From positions 63,866 through 127,865 of the forward strand of contig NZ_QOIL01000024.1 of the NCBI RefSeq assembly GCF_003323745.1: a DNA stretch of 64,000 bases, in the 5' to 3' direction. Of the stretch, positions 43,174 to 52,973 are shown piece after piece (position 1 is the first letter of the stretch; every line of letters begins with the position of its first letter). The notes beneath the pieces are model-generated. The model was not told the DNA's origin. It ran no database searches and saw only the letters and a program-made list of their open reading frames with translations. The stretch is from Sphaerisporangium album. GTDB taxonomy: Bacteria > Actinomycetota > Actinomycetes > Streptosporangiales > Streptosporangiaceae. The translations under genes and the position numbers were made by a program.

Positions 43174-44088
43174 TCAGCGCTCGCGCGAGGCCATGCCGGG
43201 GATCATCGTGGTGAAACCGTCAGGGACATCGGAGCCGAGATCGTCGTAGTCGATGACCTCGCCGGCCGGCGGCGGGGTGATGGAGACCTTGGCCCCCCAG
43301 GAGGAGAACCGCGTGTCGACCACGTTCTCCCAGCGGTATTCGAAGCCCTTGTCCAGCACGTATGCGGTGACGAGGCGCCGGGCCAGCTTGTCCGTGCCCA
43401 GCCAGAGCTTCCACCGCACCGCGACCTTGGCGGTGGCCCGGTCGGGCTTCCAGCCGGGCCTGTGCAGCGACGGCGACAGCGCGTACAGCTTGCCGTAGGG
43501 GATGGCGCCCTCGTAGAGGGTCGTCGAGGCGCCACCGACCTTGCCGCCTTGCCGCTTGACCGAGGTCGTGGCGAGCAGCCCTCGGTACACACCCGGCTCG
43601 AAGATGTCGACGAGGGTGGAGAGCCCCGGCCCGGCGGTCTGCTGGTCGGTGAGGCGCACCCACGTCTTCCCCGCGGGCAGGTACGGCTCCCAGAAGGGAC
43701 CCGAAGAGTAGTCCGCCTTCGGGAAGGTGAGGAACCGCCGGGGCTTGGCCTGCTCCTCGGCCAGATCGCGGTCGGGGAAGGCCGCGTACCTGCCCGTCAG
43801 GTCGGACGCGACGACGCCGGAGCGGCCGAGCCGCAGCGCGCCGGCCTCACGCCAGTCGCACTTCGTGCCCTTCGACGCGACGGTGTACCGGTTGGTCACC
43901 TTGACGCCGGAGCCGGTGGCCAGGTGCCGGGCCAGCGTGCCGACCGGCGTGGCCGGAGCCGTCCGCGCGCTCGCCATGGCGGTCGCGGGGACGGCCAGGG
44001 CGGCCGCGAGGACGGTCGTCGCGGTGATCCATCGCAGGGAGCGGTGGTCCCTGGCCGGACGGCCGGGGCGCGGGCGGTCAGCGCTCAC
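43174..44088 (-). CDS. secreted LppX/LprG-like protein, paralogue B
   Basis: A 304-aa exported protein. After a basic start comes a hydrophobic signal segment (ITATTVLAAALAVPATAMASA). The mature part resembles the LppX/LprAFG lipid-carrier fold by pattern (paired beta-strands; PAGKTWVRL; STLVDIFEPGVYRGLLATTS; WKLWLGTDKLARRLV). It ends TTMIPGMASRER, nearly the same as the upstream gene's TKIPGLASRER, so the two are tandem paralogues. No lipobox Cys is seen. GTG 44088 overlaps the upstream stop by 11 bases. A role in lipid or glycolipid transfer is inference. Confidence 0.75.
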   Translation of the reverse strand: MSADRPRPGRPARDHRSLRWITATTVLAAALAVPATAMASARTAPATPVGTLARHLATGSGVKVTNRYTVASKGTKCDWREAGALRLGRSGVVASDLTGRYAAFPDRDLAEEQAKPRRFLTFPKADYSSGPFWEPYLPAGKTWVRLTDQQTAGPGLSTLVDIFEPGVYRGLLATTSVKRQGGKVGGASTTLYEGAIPYGKLYALSPSLHRPGWKPDRATAKVAVRWKLWLGTDKLARRLVTAYVLDKGFEYRWENVVDTRFSSWGAKVSITPPPAGEVIDYDDLGSDVPDGFTTMIPGMASRER

Positions 44089-44956
44089 GGGAGGCCAGGC
44101 CGGGGATCTTGGTGGTGAAGTCGGGGAGCACCGGAAGCTCCTCGGTCAGGTCCTTCTCGTCCACGACGAGGTCGGCCGGCGGAGCCTTGATGACGACCTT
44201 CGCGCCCCACGCGGTGAAGCGGGTGTCGGTGGCGACCGACATGTCGCCGAGGAAGTCCCCGCCCGAGAGCGAGAATGTCGACTGGAACCGCCGGGGCAGC
44301 TGGTCGGCGCCGATCCACAGCTTCCAAGGCAGGCTGATCGTCTTCTTGTTCCTGAGGCCCTTGGCGAGCGGGGCGACGGACGGCGACACCTTGGCCAGGT
44401 CGCTCAGCTTGATCGAACCGCGCAGCAGGACGGTGCGCGCGCCGCCGATCGTGCCGCCGGGGGCCTTGCTCGTGGTGTGCGCGAGCACCGCCTTCAGGAC
44501 CTTCGGCTGCAGGATGTCGATCGTGCCGCTGGTGCTGGAGAGGTCGCCCGTCGTGCGCACCCAGCTCCGTCCCGCCGGCAGCATGTCGTCGTACAGCGGG
44601 CTCTTCAGGTAGGTCTTCCCGCCGACCGTGATGACCTGCATCCTGTTGACGGTCTTGCCGGCCTTGCTCGTCACCTTGAGGTCGATGGCGTCGGGGCCGG
44701 ACTTTCCGAAGCGCACGGTGCCCGCGACACGGGAGCGCAGGCCGACGTCTCCGGCGAACTCCATCCGCGAGTCCTCGCTGATCCGGACGGACCCCTTCTT
44801 GGCGAACTGCTGCCGCAGGGCGTCGACCGGGCCGGCCGGGGCCGCGGTGGGCTTCGCGGTCATGGTGTGGGGGGTGGCGTGCGCTGCGGTTGGCACGGTC
44901 AGTGCCAGCGCGGGCGCGGTCACGGCGACCGCGGTTAGGGCGATCAATCGCCTCAT
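44078..44956 (-). CDS. secreted LppX/LprG-like protein, paralogue A
   Basis: A 292-aa exported protein with a signal peptide (residues 1-27, ending AAHA) and no lipobox Cys. The mature part has ADQ/GTxKxR strands, GGKTYLKSPLYDDMLPAGRSW and WKLWIGADQLPRRFQ, the pattern of actinobacterial LppX/LprG-like proteins. ATG 44956 has GGGAGG eight bases upstream. It is the first gene of a two-gene operon with its paralogue. Upstream lies a 569-base gene-free region shared with sucC. Confidence 0.75.
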   Translation of the reverse strand: MRRLIALTAVAVTAPALALTVPTAAHATPHTMTAKPTAAPAGPVDALRQQFAKKGSVRISEDSRMEFAGDVGLRSRVAGTVRFGKSGPDAIDLKVTSKAGKTVNRMQVITVGGKTYLKSPLYDDMLPAGRSWVRTTGDLSSTSGTIDILQPKVLKAVLAHTTSKAPGGTIGGARTVLLRGSIKLSDLAKVSPSVAPLAKGLRNKKTISLPWKLWIGADQLPRRFQSTFSLSGGDFLGDMSVATDTRFTAWGAKVVIKAPPADLVVDEKDLTEELPVLPDFTTKIPGLASRER

Positions 44957-45167
44957 TGAGGGGTTCCTCCCGTTGTGTGACCCTGTCCCGTCGCGGGGGG
45001 TCGTGGCGTTCTCGCCAGTCAAGATCATGTAGATATCACGGATTCCGCGTTATAGACGCCTTTTAGGCGAAATGGTGATCGCCGGGGGATATATCGGGAT
45101 GTGTGAATAGGCGTGGCGTGACGCGATGACTTCACCGGGCGACCGCCGGGGCGATGAGCACGGCGCG

Positions 45168-45256
45168 GAGCACCTCGCGAGCAGGTCGTGAGCAGGTCGT
45201 GAGCCCGTGGCGAGCACGTCGTCGGCAGGTGGCGAGCAGGGGGTGAAGCAGGCGGC
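45168..45256. repeat. 11-bp tandem repeat array, about eight units
   Basis: Consensus GAGCAGGTCGT repeats at 45168, 45179, 45190, 45201, 45212, 45223, 45234 and (12 bp) 45245. Two units are exact; others differ at one to four bases. The spacing is about one DNA helical turn, so every copy faces the same side. It lies in the divergent control region of the secreted paralogues and sucCD. Confidence 0.8.
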
Positions 45257-45380
45257 GAGGGTGGCGGCGGCACAGCCCGGCGCGGTCGTCCGCGGGCCGT
45301 GAATCGGCCGGAACCCGCCCGCTCTCAACCGGGTTTGGCGAAATTTAGGAAAACTTGCCGTATCTCATTACGTGAGTCCA

Positions 45381-45396
45381 GGGGGCAAAGGCCCCC
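45381..45396 (+). promoter_or_regulatory. GC-rich hairpin in sucC upstream region
   Basis: GGGGGC (45381-45386) and GCCCCC (45391-45396) form a 6-bp stem with an AAAG loop about 130 bases before the sucC start. It could be part of the 5' leader or a terminator for an upstream transcript. No known riboswitch class is recognised. Confidence 0.35.
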
Positions 45397-45525
45397 CGGC
45401 GGGCGCCCCACGTCCCGGTGGCGGCTAGGCTTCTGAGGCCAGGCTTCCCGGCAGATCGCGGGTGCCCCGGGGTCTGGTCCTCAACGTAGAGAAGAAGTCA
45501 GCCGGACAAGCAAGGACGGACCCTC

Positions 45526-46704
45526 GTGGACCTGTTCGAACATCAGGCGAAGGAGCTCTTCGCGGAGTATGGCATCCCGGTGCCGCGCGGCGTCGTCGCG
45601 CACACCGTGGAGGAGGCGCGCGCGGCGGCAGAGCAGCTGACCGGTCGCGTCGTCGTGAAGGCCCAGGTCAAGACCGGGGGCCGTGGCAAGGCGGGAGGCG
45701 TCAAGGTCGCCGACGACGCCGCCGACGCCGAGCAGAAGGCCACGGGCATCCTCGGCATGGACATCAAGGGCCACACCGTTCACAAGGTTCTCGTCGAAGA
45801 GGCCAGCGCGATCGCGGAGGAGTACTACTTCTCCTTCCTGCTCGACCGCGCGAACCGCACCTTCCTCGCCATCTGCTCCGCCTCGGGCGGCATGGACATC
45901 GAAGAGGTCGCCCACACCGCGCCCGAAAAGGTCGCCCAGATCCCGGTCTCCCCGCTGACCGGCGTCGACCGCGCGCGCGGCCGCGAGATCGCCCAGGCCG
46001 GCGGCCTGCCGGAGGCCGCGCTGGACGGCGCCGCCGACATCATCGAGAAGCTGTGGGCCGTCTTCGTCGACGAGGACGCCACGCTGGTCGAGGTCAACCC
46101 GATGATCCTGACGCAGGACGGCCAGGTGAAGGCCCTCGACGGCAAGGTCACGCTGGACGACAACGCGTCCTTCCGCCAGACCGAGCACGAGGGGTACGCC
46201 GACAAGGCCGCCGAGGACCCTCTGGAGGCCCGGGCCAAGGAGAAGGACCTCAACTACGTCAAGCTCGACGGCTCGGTCGGCATCATCGGCAACGGCGCGG
46301 GCCTGGTCATGTCGACGCTCGACGTCGTGGCCTACGCCGGTGAGCAGTTCGGCGGTCAGCGGCCGGCGAACTTCCTCGACATCGGCGGCGGCGCCTCGGC
46401 CGAGGTCATGGCCAACGGCCTGGAGATCGTCCTGTCGGACCCGAGCGTGAAGTCGGTGTTCGTCAACGTCTTCGGCGGCATCACCGCCTGCGACGCCGTG
46501 GCCAACGGCATCGTCTCGGCGTTCAAGCTGCTCTCCGAGCGCGGCGAGGCCGTGACGCACCCGCTCGTCGTCCGGCTGGACGGCAACAACGCCACCCTCG
46601 GGCGGCAGATTCTGTCCGACGCGGGCCTGCCCCGGGTCGAACTCGTGGACACGATGGACGAAGCGGCCAAGCGGGCCGCCGAGCTCGCAGCGGTAGGTGC
46701 GTAA
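45526..46704 (+). CDS. sucC: succinyl-CoA synthetase (ADP/GDP-forming) beta subunit
   Basis: A 392-aa TCA-cycle subunit with an ATP-grasp domain ([20 protein letters not shown] start; [18 protein letters not shown]) and a ligase-CoA domain ([34 protein letters not shown]). GTG 45526 has AAGGACGGA upstream. Its stop overlaps the sucD start by one base (TAATG), so the two subunits are co-translated. The locus sucC-sucD-perM-like-purN-purH is a familiar order in Actinobacteria. Confidence 0.98.
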   Translation: MDLFEHQAKELFAEYGIPVPRGVVAHTVEEARAAAEQLTGRVVVKAQVKTGGRGKAGGVKVADDAADAEQKATGILGMDIKGHTVHKVLVEEASAIAEEYYFSFLLDRANRTFLAICSASGGMDIEEVAHTAPEKVAQIPVSPLTGVDRARGREIAQAGGLPEAALDGAADIIEKLWAVFVDEDATLVEVNPMILTQDGQVKALDGKVTLDDNASFRQTEHEGYADKAAEDPLEARAKEKDLNYVKLDGSVGIIGNGAGLVMSTLDVVAYAGEQFGGQRPANFLDIGGGASAEVMANGLEIVLSDPSVKSVFVNVFGGITACDAVANGIVSAFKLLSERGEAVTHPLVVRLDGNNATLGRQILSDAGLPRVELVDTMDEAAKRAAELAAVGA

Positions 46705-47591
46705 TGGCAATCTGGCTGACCGAGAACAGCAAGATCATCGTCCAGGGCATCACGGGCTCCGAGGGGTCGAAGCACACCCGTCGCATGCTCAAGGCCGGTG
46801 CCAAGGTCGTCGGCGGGACGAACCCCCGCAAGGCCGGCACCACCGTCGACTTCGACGGCGTGGGCCTGCCCGTCTTCGCCACCGTGGCCGAGGCCATGGA
46901 GGGCACGGGCGCCGACGTCAGCGTGATCTTCGTGCCTCCGGCGTTCACCAAGGCCGCCGTCCTGGAGGCGGTCGACGCCGAGATCCCGCTCGCCGTGGTC
47001 ATCACCGAGGGCGTGCCCGTGCACGACACCACCGAGTTCTGGGCGTACAGCATCTCCAAGGGCGCCAAGACCCGCATCATCGGGCCGAACTGCCCCGGCA
47101 TCGCCTCGCCCGGCGCCTCCAACGCCGGCATCATCCCGGCCGACATCACCTCGGCCGGCCGCATCGGCCTGGTGAGCAAGTCCGGCACGCTGACCTACCA
47201 GCTCATGTACGAGCTGCGCGACATCGGCTTCTCCACGGCCGTCGGCATCGGCGGTGACCCGGTGATCGGCACCACGCACATCGACGCGCTGGAGGCGTTC
47301 CAGAACGACCCCGGCACCGACGCGATCGTGATGATCGGCGAGATCGGCGGCGACGCCGAGGAGCGCGCGGCGGCGTACATCGAGCAGCACGTCACCAAGC
47401 CGGTCGTCGCCTACGTCGCGGGCTTCACCGCCCCCGAGGGCAAGACCATGGGCCACGCCGGTGCGATCGTCTCCGGCTCGGCCGGCACGGCGCAGGCCAA
47501 GAAGGAAGCGCTGGAGAAGGTCGGCGTCCGCGTCGGCAAGACCCCCAGCGAGACCGCCCGCCTCATGCGCGAGGTCATGCGTTCCCTCTGA
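46704..47591 (+). CDS. sucD: succinyl-CoA synthetase alpha subunit
   Basis: A 295-aa CoA-binding subunit: [13 protein letters not shown] at the N-terminus, [11 protein letters not shown], and the phosphorylated His251 in [10 protein letters not shown]. Forms the alpha-beta complex with SucC and makes ATP or GTP from succinyl-CoA. Ends just before a strong terminator. Confidence 0.98.
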   Translation: MAIWLTENSKIIVQGITGSEGSKHTRRMLKAGAKVVGGTNPRKAGTTVDFDGVGLPVFATVAEAMEGTGADVSVIFVPPAFTKAAVLEAVDAEIPLAVVITEGVPVHDTTEFWAYSISKGAKTRIIGPNCPGIASPGASNAGIIPADITSAGRIGLVSKSGTLTYQLMYELRDIGFSTAVGIGGDPVIGTTHIDALEAFQNDPGTDAIVMIGEIGGDAEERAAAYIEQHVTKPVVAYVAGFTAPEGKTMGHAGAIVSGSAGTAQAKKEALEKVGVRVGKTPSETARLMREVMRSL

Positions 47592-47625
47592 ACGCCCACC
47601 GGTGCACCGCCCGACCGGTGACCAT

Positions 47626-47658
47626 CAGAAGCGCCCGGCGACCCGCTGGGCGCTTCTG
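47626..47658 (+). terminator. rho-independent-type terminator of sucCD
   Basis: A perfect 11-bp stem, CAGAAGCGCCC (47626-47636) and GGGCGCTTCTG (47648-47658), followed by GCGTTTCC, 35 bases after the sucD stop. The rest of the gap to 47900 shows no gene. Confidence 0.9.
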
Positions 47659-47900
47659 CGTTTCCGTGGGCTCTGGCGGCAAGCGGTCACAACACGAGCG
47701 GGGAACGGCACTTTGAAAGATGCGGACCGGTGCCGCGGGTGTGCATCTCCGGAAACACAAAGAGCCTCGTCCTGAAAACGGACGCGCGTGCGGCGGTCTC
47801 GGAGGGCCATCCGGACAGGTGATCGTCCCCGGGACAAAGCGGGCGACACGCGGCCGCGTTACGTCCGCCGGTGCCTCCCGGCCTGAGACCATCGACTACT

Positions 47901-49520
47901 GTGACGGCCCTTCTCGATCAGCTCCGGGCGGCTCCCCGCACAGTCCTCGGCCGCCTCCCCCTCATGGGAGGCGGAGGCGACGACGACGAGGCGCGCCGTC
48001 CGCTGCCCGTCTCCGGGATGCTCGTCGCGGCCTGGACGCTCGGCGTCGGCCTGGCCGTGCTCACGACGCTCACCCTCATCGGGTGGATCGCCGCCCCGCG
48101 CGGCGCCTTCGGGCAGGGGCTCCCGGGAGTGTTCCGCGCGGCCTGCCAGGTCTGGCTCGCCGCCCACCACGCGGGCTTCGCCATTCCCAGCGGGCGGGTC
48201 GGCCTGCTGCCGCTCGGGCTCATGGTCCTGCCGGCCACCCTGCTCTACCGCGCCGCCATCTGGATGGCCCGCGACGCCGACCTGCGGCTCAGGCTGCCGG
48301 CCCGCCTGCCCAAGGGCAGTCCCAAGGACCTGGCGAACGCCCGCCGCCGCGCCCAGCTCGTCCTGATCGCCCAGGCGGGCATCTCCCTCGCGGCCCCGTA
48401 CGCGCTGCTGGCGGGCGTGATCGCGCTCGTGGCACGCAACAACGTGACGCAGCCGTTCGTCGGCGAGGCGCTGCTCAGCCACTTCCTGCTGGCCTTCGTG
48501 GCCGGCTCGGTGGCGACCGCGCGCACCATCGGGCCATGGCGCTCGATGCTTCGGCTGCTTCCCGAGCGCGCGCGGTCGGTCGTGCTCGGCACGGCCGTCG
48601 CCCTCTCGACGCTGCTCGCCGCCGGGCTCGTGCTGGTGCTGACGGCGGTCGTCATGAACTTCGGCGAGATCCACCGGCTGTCCGGGGTGCTGGCGCCGGG
48701 GTTCGTCGGCGGGCTGCTCCTGCTGCTCGTCGAGGTGCTCTACCTGTTCAACTTCGTCGTCTGGGGCATGGCCTACCTCAGCGGCCCCGGCTTCGCCCTC
48801 GGCACGGGCACCCTCGTCGCGCCCACCGGCGTCCAGCTCGGCGGCGTCCCGGCCCTGCCCATCCTCGGCGCGCTCCCCGACTCCGGGGTCACGTCCCCCT
48901 GGATCATGAGCGTGCTGGCGGTGCCCTTCATCGCGGGCGCGGTCGCGGGGGTGGTGGTGGCGCGCGTCGCCCCGACCCCGCAACTGGAGTCCGCCCCCCT
49001 GTGGGGGTTCGTCTGCGGCCTCGCCACGGGGCTGTCGGCGGGGCTGCTCGCGGCCCTGGCCGGCGGCCCGCTCGGCGGCGCGCGCCTGTCGGAGGTGGGC
49101 CCGTCCGCCTGGGAGGTCGCGCTCTCGGTCGCGCTGGAGGTCGGCGTGGCGGCCGGCATCTCCGCGGGGCTGACCAACTGGTGGCTGATGTACCACGCGG
49201 CCCGCGCCGAACCCACGCCCGTGCGCCGGGCGGGGGAGGCCATCGCCAAGGTCGCGAGCGTGGCGAGCAGGGCCAGGCTCGCCGCTCCGCCGGCCCCCGA
49301 GCCGTCCGGTCACTGGATGGACGCCACCGAGTGCGACACCGGCCCCATCCCGGTGATCCGCGCCGACTGGACCGACGAGCACGCCTCGGCCGCCGCGGAA
49401 CCGTCCACCCCCGCCCGTGCGAAGACCCGGCCCCCACGCCGCGACATCGTGGACGAGTCCGACGACCGCGGCGGCCACGTCATCTACGTCGACCCCTACG
49501 CCTGGGACCGCGACCGCTGA
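47901..49520 (+). CDS. DUF6350 membrane protein (PerM-like)
   Basis: A 539-aa polytopic membrane protein with about ten helices. It has the features of the DUF6350 family annotated as cell division protein PerM in mycobacteria: AAHHAGFAIPSGRVGLLPLGLMVLP (spread over two segments), YLFNFVVWGMAYLSGPGFALGTGT and the acidic/Pro-rich C-terminal tail. GTG 47901. Its location between sucD and purN is typical for the family in actinomycetes. A role in divisome stability is known only for mycobacterial PerM. Confidence 0.85.
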   Translation: MTALLDQLRAAPRTVLGRLPLMGGGGDDDEARRPLPVSGMLVAAWTLGVGLAVLTTLTLIGWIAAPRGAFGQGLPGVFRAACQVWLAAHHAGFAIPSGRVGLLPLGLMVLPATLLYRAAIWMARDADLRLRLPARLPKGSPKDLANARRRAQLVLIAQAGISLAAPYALLAGVIALVARNNVTQPFVGEALLSHFLLAFVAGSVATARTIGPWRSMLRLLPERARSVVLGTAVALSTLLAAGLVLVLTAVVMNFGEIHRLSGVLAPGFVGGLLLLLVEVLYLFNFVVWGMAYLSGPGFALGTGTLVAPTGVQLGGVPALPILGALPDSGVTSPWIMSVLAVPFIAGAVAGVVVARVAPTPQLESAPLWGFVCGLATGLSAGLLAALAGGPLGGARLSEVGPSAWEVALSVALEVGVAAGISAGLTNWWLMYHAARAEPTPVRRAGEAIAKVASVASRARLAAPPAPEPSGHWMDATECDTGPIPVIRADWTDEHASAAAEPSTPARAKTRPPRRDIVDESDDRGGHVIYVDPYAWDRDR

Positions 49521-49591
49521 CCCCCGCGCCCGCGCGGACGGGGCGGCGGTGAGCACCCGGCCTCGGCGAACGACCTTCCCAGGCGAACCAC

Positions 49592-49612
49592 AGGCCGGCT
49601 GAGAACCGGCCT
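49592..49612. terminator. hairpin between convergent genes
   Basis: A 7-bp perfect stem, AGGCCGG (49592-49598) with CCGGCCT (49606-49612), 72 bases after the PerM-like stop and overlapping the stop of the convergent zinc-finger gene. Confidence 0.55.
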
Positions 49613-49907
49613 ACACGTGCGCGCGGGCGCCCTTGCCGCTGGGAGAGGGCTCGAACAGGACCTGGTCGGCGAAGCACCAGGCCCAGTCCTCGCCGGGCTC
49701 GAACGACTCGGCGATGGGATGTCCGACGGTGCCGGCGTGACGGGACGCGTGCCGGTTCGGCGAGGAGTCGCAGCAGCCGACGTGCCCGCAGGTCAGGCAC
49801 GTCCGCAGGTGCACCCAGCGCCCTCCGGTGGCCAGGCAGTCCTCACAGCCGAGCGGGGTGTGCGGTTCGACATCTTGCACGAAGCTGATGTGGGTGCAGG
49901 CGCTCAC
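49611..49907 (-). CDS. UBP-type zinc finger protein
   Basis: A 98-aa single-domain ZnF-UBP protein. Zinc ligands are visible in CTHISF, GCEDCLATGG, RTCLTCGHVGCCDSS and the HASRHAGTVGHPI run, followed by WAWCFADQ. In eukaryotes the fold binds the free ubiquitin C-terminus; bacterial single-domain copies are common in actinomycetes with no settled role. GTG 49907 has GGAG seven bases upstream. Confidence 0.92.
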   Translation of the reverse strand: MSACTHISFVQDVEPHTPLGCEDCLATGGRWVHLRTCLTCGHVGCCDSSPNRHASRHAGTVGHPIAESFEPGEDWAWCFADQVLFEPSPSGKGARAHV

Positions 49908-50166
49908 GGCTTCTCCTCACGATGCATGGGCGTACGGCGATCTGGTCCACGGCCACGCGGTCGTCCGTCGTTCCTTCACCGAGGACGGCACAGGGCACCG
50001 CGACTGTACCGGCTCACCCGCGTCCTGGCGCCCTCAGCGAGAGATCCCGCGCGTACCAGGTCAGGTCCACCCACCCAAGCCGACGACCACCCCGATCACC
50101 TTCCAATCTAAGACCGAACCGCGAGCTTCGAGGACGCCCGATTCTAAAAATCGAGAAAGGCGAGGC

Positions 50167-50577
50167 TCACGGGGGGAAGGGGAGCTGCAGGCTGCCCTTG
50201 GGCATGAAGGGGAGCCGGCGTTCCATTCCGCGTTGGAGTTCGGTGACGCAGACCTGCTGGCTCGTCGCGGTGCCCGCGCCCTTCATGCATTCGGAGTAGG
50301 TGCTGAGCTCGGTGCTGAAGTACGACTGGAGCCATGTCACCGACGCCGCGAGGATGATCGAGGCCAGCGAGACCAGCGTCCCCAGCAGGGGCATGATCAC
50401 GGAGCCCTTCTTGCGGCTGAGCGCCCGCCAGGCCCGTACGCAGACGACGACGGCGAACACGCCGAGGGCCAGGCCCATCACCGGTATCAGGAACGTCAGC
50501 GCCAGCGCGCCGATGGACAGCAGCAGCGCCCGGCGCCCGATCTCGACACCCGAAGTCTCCGCGGGTGGTGGTAGCAC
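50167..50577 (-). CDS. small DUF4190-like membrane protein
   Basis: A 136-aa protein with a Pro-rich cytosolic start, two paired helices (ALLLSIGALALTFLIPVMG; IMPLLGTLVSLASIILAAS) and an extracytoplasmic tail with two Cys. Resembles DUF4190-type proteins. GTG 50577 is chosen from AGGAGG four bases upstream; the longer frame to 50637 reaches into the purN leader. Divergent from purN. Function unknown. Confidence 0.7.
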   Translation of the reverse strand: MLPPPAETSGVEIGRRALLLSIGALALTFLIPVMGLALGVFAVVVCVRAWRALSRKKGSVIMPLLGTLVSLASIILAASVTWLQSYFSTELSTYSECMKGAGTATSQQVCVTELQRGMERRLPFMPKGSLQLPFPP

Positions 50578-50660
50578 CTGACCTCCTCTGCGTTGGGGAG
50601 CGTGGCGGGGCCGATACGCTGACAGCCGTACCGTCAACGTCGCCCCGAAGGAGTGCAGCC

Positions 50661-51332
50661 CTGTCGGCTCGGCTCGTGGTCCTCGTCTCCGGTTCGGGGA
50701 CCAACCTACAGGCCATCATGGACGCCGCCGCTGACGAAGCCTACGGCGCCCATGTCGTCGCGGTCGGCGCCGATCGTGACGACATCGAGGGCCTGGCCCG
50801 CGCGCGGCGCGCGAGTATCCCCACTTTCGTGGTGAAAGTGCCCGATTTCCCGACTCGTAAGGCCTGGGACGAGGCCCTGCACGAGCGGATCGCCGCGTAC
50901 GGCCCCGATCTCGTCGTCTCCGCCGGGTTCATGAAGATCCTCGGCCCCCGGGTGCTGGAATCGTTCCCCGTCGTCAACACCCACCCCGCCCTGCTGCCGG
51001 CCTTCCCCGGCGCCCACGCGGTCCCGCAGGCCCTGGAGTACGGCGTGCGCGTCACGGGCTGCACGGTGCATCTGGTCGACGCGGGCGTGGACACCGGCCC
51101 GGTCATCGCGCAGGAGCCCGTGGCGGTGGAGGATGGTGACGACGAGAACTCGCTCCACGAGCGGATCAAGGTCGTCGAGCGCCGCCTGCTCGTGGACGTC
51201 GTGGGCCGCATGGCCCGGCACGGCTGGACGCTGGCCGGCCGTCACGTCCGCCTCGGCCGGTCCGCCGGCGACGGCGGGCGGTGGGAGGGCGCGGAGGCGC
51301 TCGGCGCGGGGCCGGAGGGCCGGGGCGCGTGA
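50661..51332 (+). CDS. purN: phosphoribosylglycinamide formyltransferase
   Basis: A 223-aa purine-pathway enzyme using 10-formyl-THF to formylate GAR. Motifs: [11 protein letters not shown] for phosphate, [12 protein letters not shown] with the catalytic Asn and His, and [13 protein letters not shown] with the catalytic Asp. Start is unusual: AAGGAG (50648-50653) is followed after seven bases by CTG at 50661, exactly where homologues begin ([11 protein letters not shown]). The next usual start, GTG 50676, is 22 bases from the ribosome binding site and would drop five residues. A C-terminal tail of about 25 Gly/Ala-rich residues is extra. Confidence 0.93.
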   Translation: MSARLVVLVSGSGTNLQAIMDAAADEAYGAHVVAVGADRDDIEGLARARRASIPTFVVKVPDFPTRKAWDEALHERIAAYGPDLVVSAGFMKILGPRVLESFPVVNTHPALLPAFPGAHAVPQALEYGVRVTGCTVHLVDAGVDTGPVIAQEPVAVEDGDDENSLHERIKVVERRLLVDVVGRMARHGWTLAGRHVRLGRSAGDGGRWEGAEALGAGPEGRGA

Positions 51333-51405
51333 GAGTCTCCGAGCCAGTCGCAACCTCCGGGCCGTCCGGTGCGCCGGACCACCCGGGCACAGGGAGGAGC
51401 ACGAA

Positions 51406-52950
51406 GTGACCCGCATCGCCATCCGGCGCGCGCTGATCACCGTTTACGACAAGTCCGGGCTGGAGGAACTGGCCCGCGCGCTGGACGTCGCCGGCGTCGA
51501 GATCGTGTCCACGGGCGGCACGGCCTCGAAGATCGCCTCCTTCGGCGTGCCGGTGACCCCGGTGGAGTCGCTCACCGGCTTCCCCGAGTGCCTCGGCGGC
51601 CGGGTCAAGACCCTTCACCCGCGCGTGCACGCCGGCCTGCTGGCCGACGGGGCGAACCCCTCCCATGTGAAGCAGCTCGAAGAGCTGGAGATCGAGCCGT
51701 TCCAGCTCGTCGTGGTCAACTTGTACCCCTTCCAGGAGACGGTGGCCTCCGGCGCGTCCGAGGAGGACTGCGTCGAGCAGATCGACATCGGCGGGCCTGC
51801 CATGATCCGCGCGGCGGCCAAGAACCACGGCACGGTCGCGGTGGTCGTCGACCCGCGCGGGTACGGCGACGTCCTGCGGGCCATCGAGGAGGGCGGGTTC
51901 ACCGAGCCGCAGCGCCGCCGCCTCGCCGCCCAGGCGTACGCGCACACCGCCGCCTACGACACCGCCGTGGCCTCGTGGTTCGCCAACGTGTACGCGCCCG
52001 AGGAGGGCGGCTGGCCGGCGTTCATGGGCGCCACCTGGACGCGTGGCGCCGTGCTGCGCTACGGCGAGAACCCGCACCAGGGCGCCGCGCTGTACGCCGC
52101 GTCCGGGGACGGCCTCGCGAGCGCCGAGCAGTTGCACGGCAAGGAGATGTCCTACAACAATTACGTCGACGCCGACGCCGCCTGGCGCGCCGCCTGGGAC
52201 TTCTCCGAGCCCGCCGTCGCGATCATCAAGCACGCCAACCCGTGCGGGCTGGCCGTGGGCGCGGACGTCGTCGAGGCGCACCGCAAGGCGCACGCCTCCG
52301 ACCCCCTGTCCGCCTACGGCGGCGTGATCGCCGTGAACCGCGAGGTCACCGGCGAGCTGGCCGAGCAGATCGCGCCGATCTTCACCGAGGTCGTCGTCGC
52401 CCCCGGGTTCACCCCCGAGGCGCTCGCGGTGCTGACCACGAAGAAGAACATCCGGCTGCTGCGCTGCCCCGCCGGGCCGTCGAACGCCGCCGAGTACCGC
52501 CGCATCGACGGCGGGCTGCTGGTCCAGACGGTCGACCGCGTGGACGCCCCCGGCGACGACCCGTCCACGTGGGAGCTGAAGTCGGGGTCCCCGGCCTCGC
52601 CAGAGGTGCTGGCCGATCTCGCGTTCGCCTGGAGGTCGTGCCGGTCGGTGAAGTCGAACGCGATCCTGCTCGCCTCGGACGGCGCGACCGTCGGCGTCGG
52701 CATGGGCCAGGTCAACCGGGTCGACTCCGCGCGCCTCGCCGTGTCGCGCGCGGGCGAGCGGGCCAAGGGTTCCGTGGGCGCCTCGGACGCGTACTTCCCG
52801 TTCGCGGACGGCCTTCAGGTGCTCATCGACGCCGGGGTGAAGGCGGTCGTCGAGCCGGGCGGGTCCATCCGCGACGAGGAGGTCATCGAGGCCGCGTCCA
52901 AGGCGGGCATCACGCTGTACTTCACCGGCACCCGGCACTTCTTCCACTGA
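51406..52950 (+). CDS. purH: bifunctional AICAR transformylase / IMP cyclohydrolase
   Basis: A 514-aa enzyme for the last two steps to IMP. The N-terminal MGS-like cyclohydrolase domain ([36 protein letters not shown]) is followed by the AICARFT domain ([42 protein letters not shown]-type YFPFADGLQ). GTG 51406 has GGAGG eight bases upstream. Follows purN by 73 bases. Confidence 0.98.
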   Translation: MTRIAIRRALITVYDKSGLEELARALDVAGVEIVSTGGTASKIASFGVPVTPVESLTGFPECLGGRVKTLHPRVHAGLLADGANPSHVKQLEELEIEPFQLVVVNLYPFQETVASGASEEDCVEQIDIGGPAMIRAAAKNHGTVAVVVDPRGYGDVLRAIEEGGFTEPQRRRLAAQAYAHTAAYDTAVASWFANVYAPEEGGWPAFMGATWTRGAVLRYGENPHQGAALYAASGDGLASAEQLHGKEMSYNNYVDADAAWRAAWDFSEPAVAIIKHANPCGLAVGADVVEAHRKAHASDPLSAYGGVIAVNREVTGELAEQIAPIFTEVVVAPGFTPEALAVLTTKKNIRLLRCPAGPSNAAEYRRIDGGLLVQTVDRVDAPGDDPSTWELKSGSPASPEVLADLAFAWRSCRSVKSNAILLASDGATVGVGMGQVNRVDSARLAVSRAGERAKGSVGASDAYFPFADGLQVLIDAGVKAVVEPGGSIRDEEVIEAASKAGITLYFTGTRHFFH

Positions 52951-52973
52951 TCCACGCGGCTGCGGGCGTCCCC

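Larger units (their letters stand above)
44957..45525. other. 569-base divergent intergenic region
   Basis: No gene is seen. It holds an AT-rich patch near 45030-45115 with TATAAC on the minus strand (45054-45049), a possible -10 for the secreted paralogues, and a small hairpin CGCC/GGCG (45057-45069). An 11-bp tandem array (45168-45256), an AT-rich patch (45330-45375) and a GC hairpin (45381-45396) before sucC follow. Both promoters must lie here. Confidence 0.5.

Noticed and set aside
45381-45396. Known riboswitch before sucC
   Set aside because: Only a simple 6-bp hairpin is visible; no conserved aptamer core of a known class is recognised.
47592-47900. Small gene on the minus strand after sucD (about 105 residues)
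   Set aside because: It overlaps the terminator, has no domain or ribosome binding site and an Arg/Pro-rich composition typical of shadow frames.
49908-50166. tRNA or small RNA in the gap after the zinc-finger gene
   Set aside because: No cloverleaf or T-loop consensus was found; only a weak CGATT/AATCG hairpin near 50139-50153.
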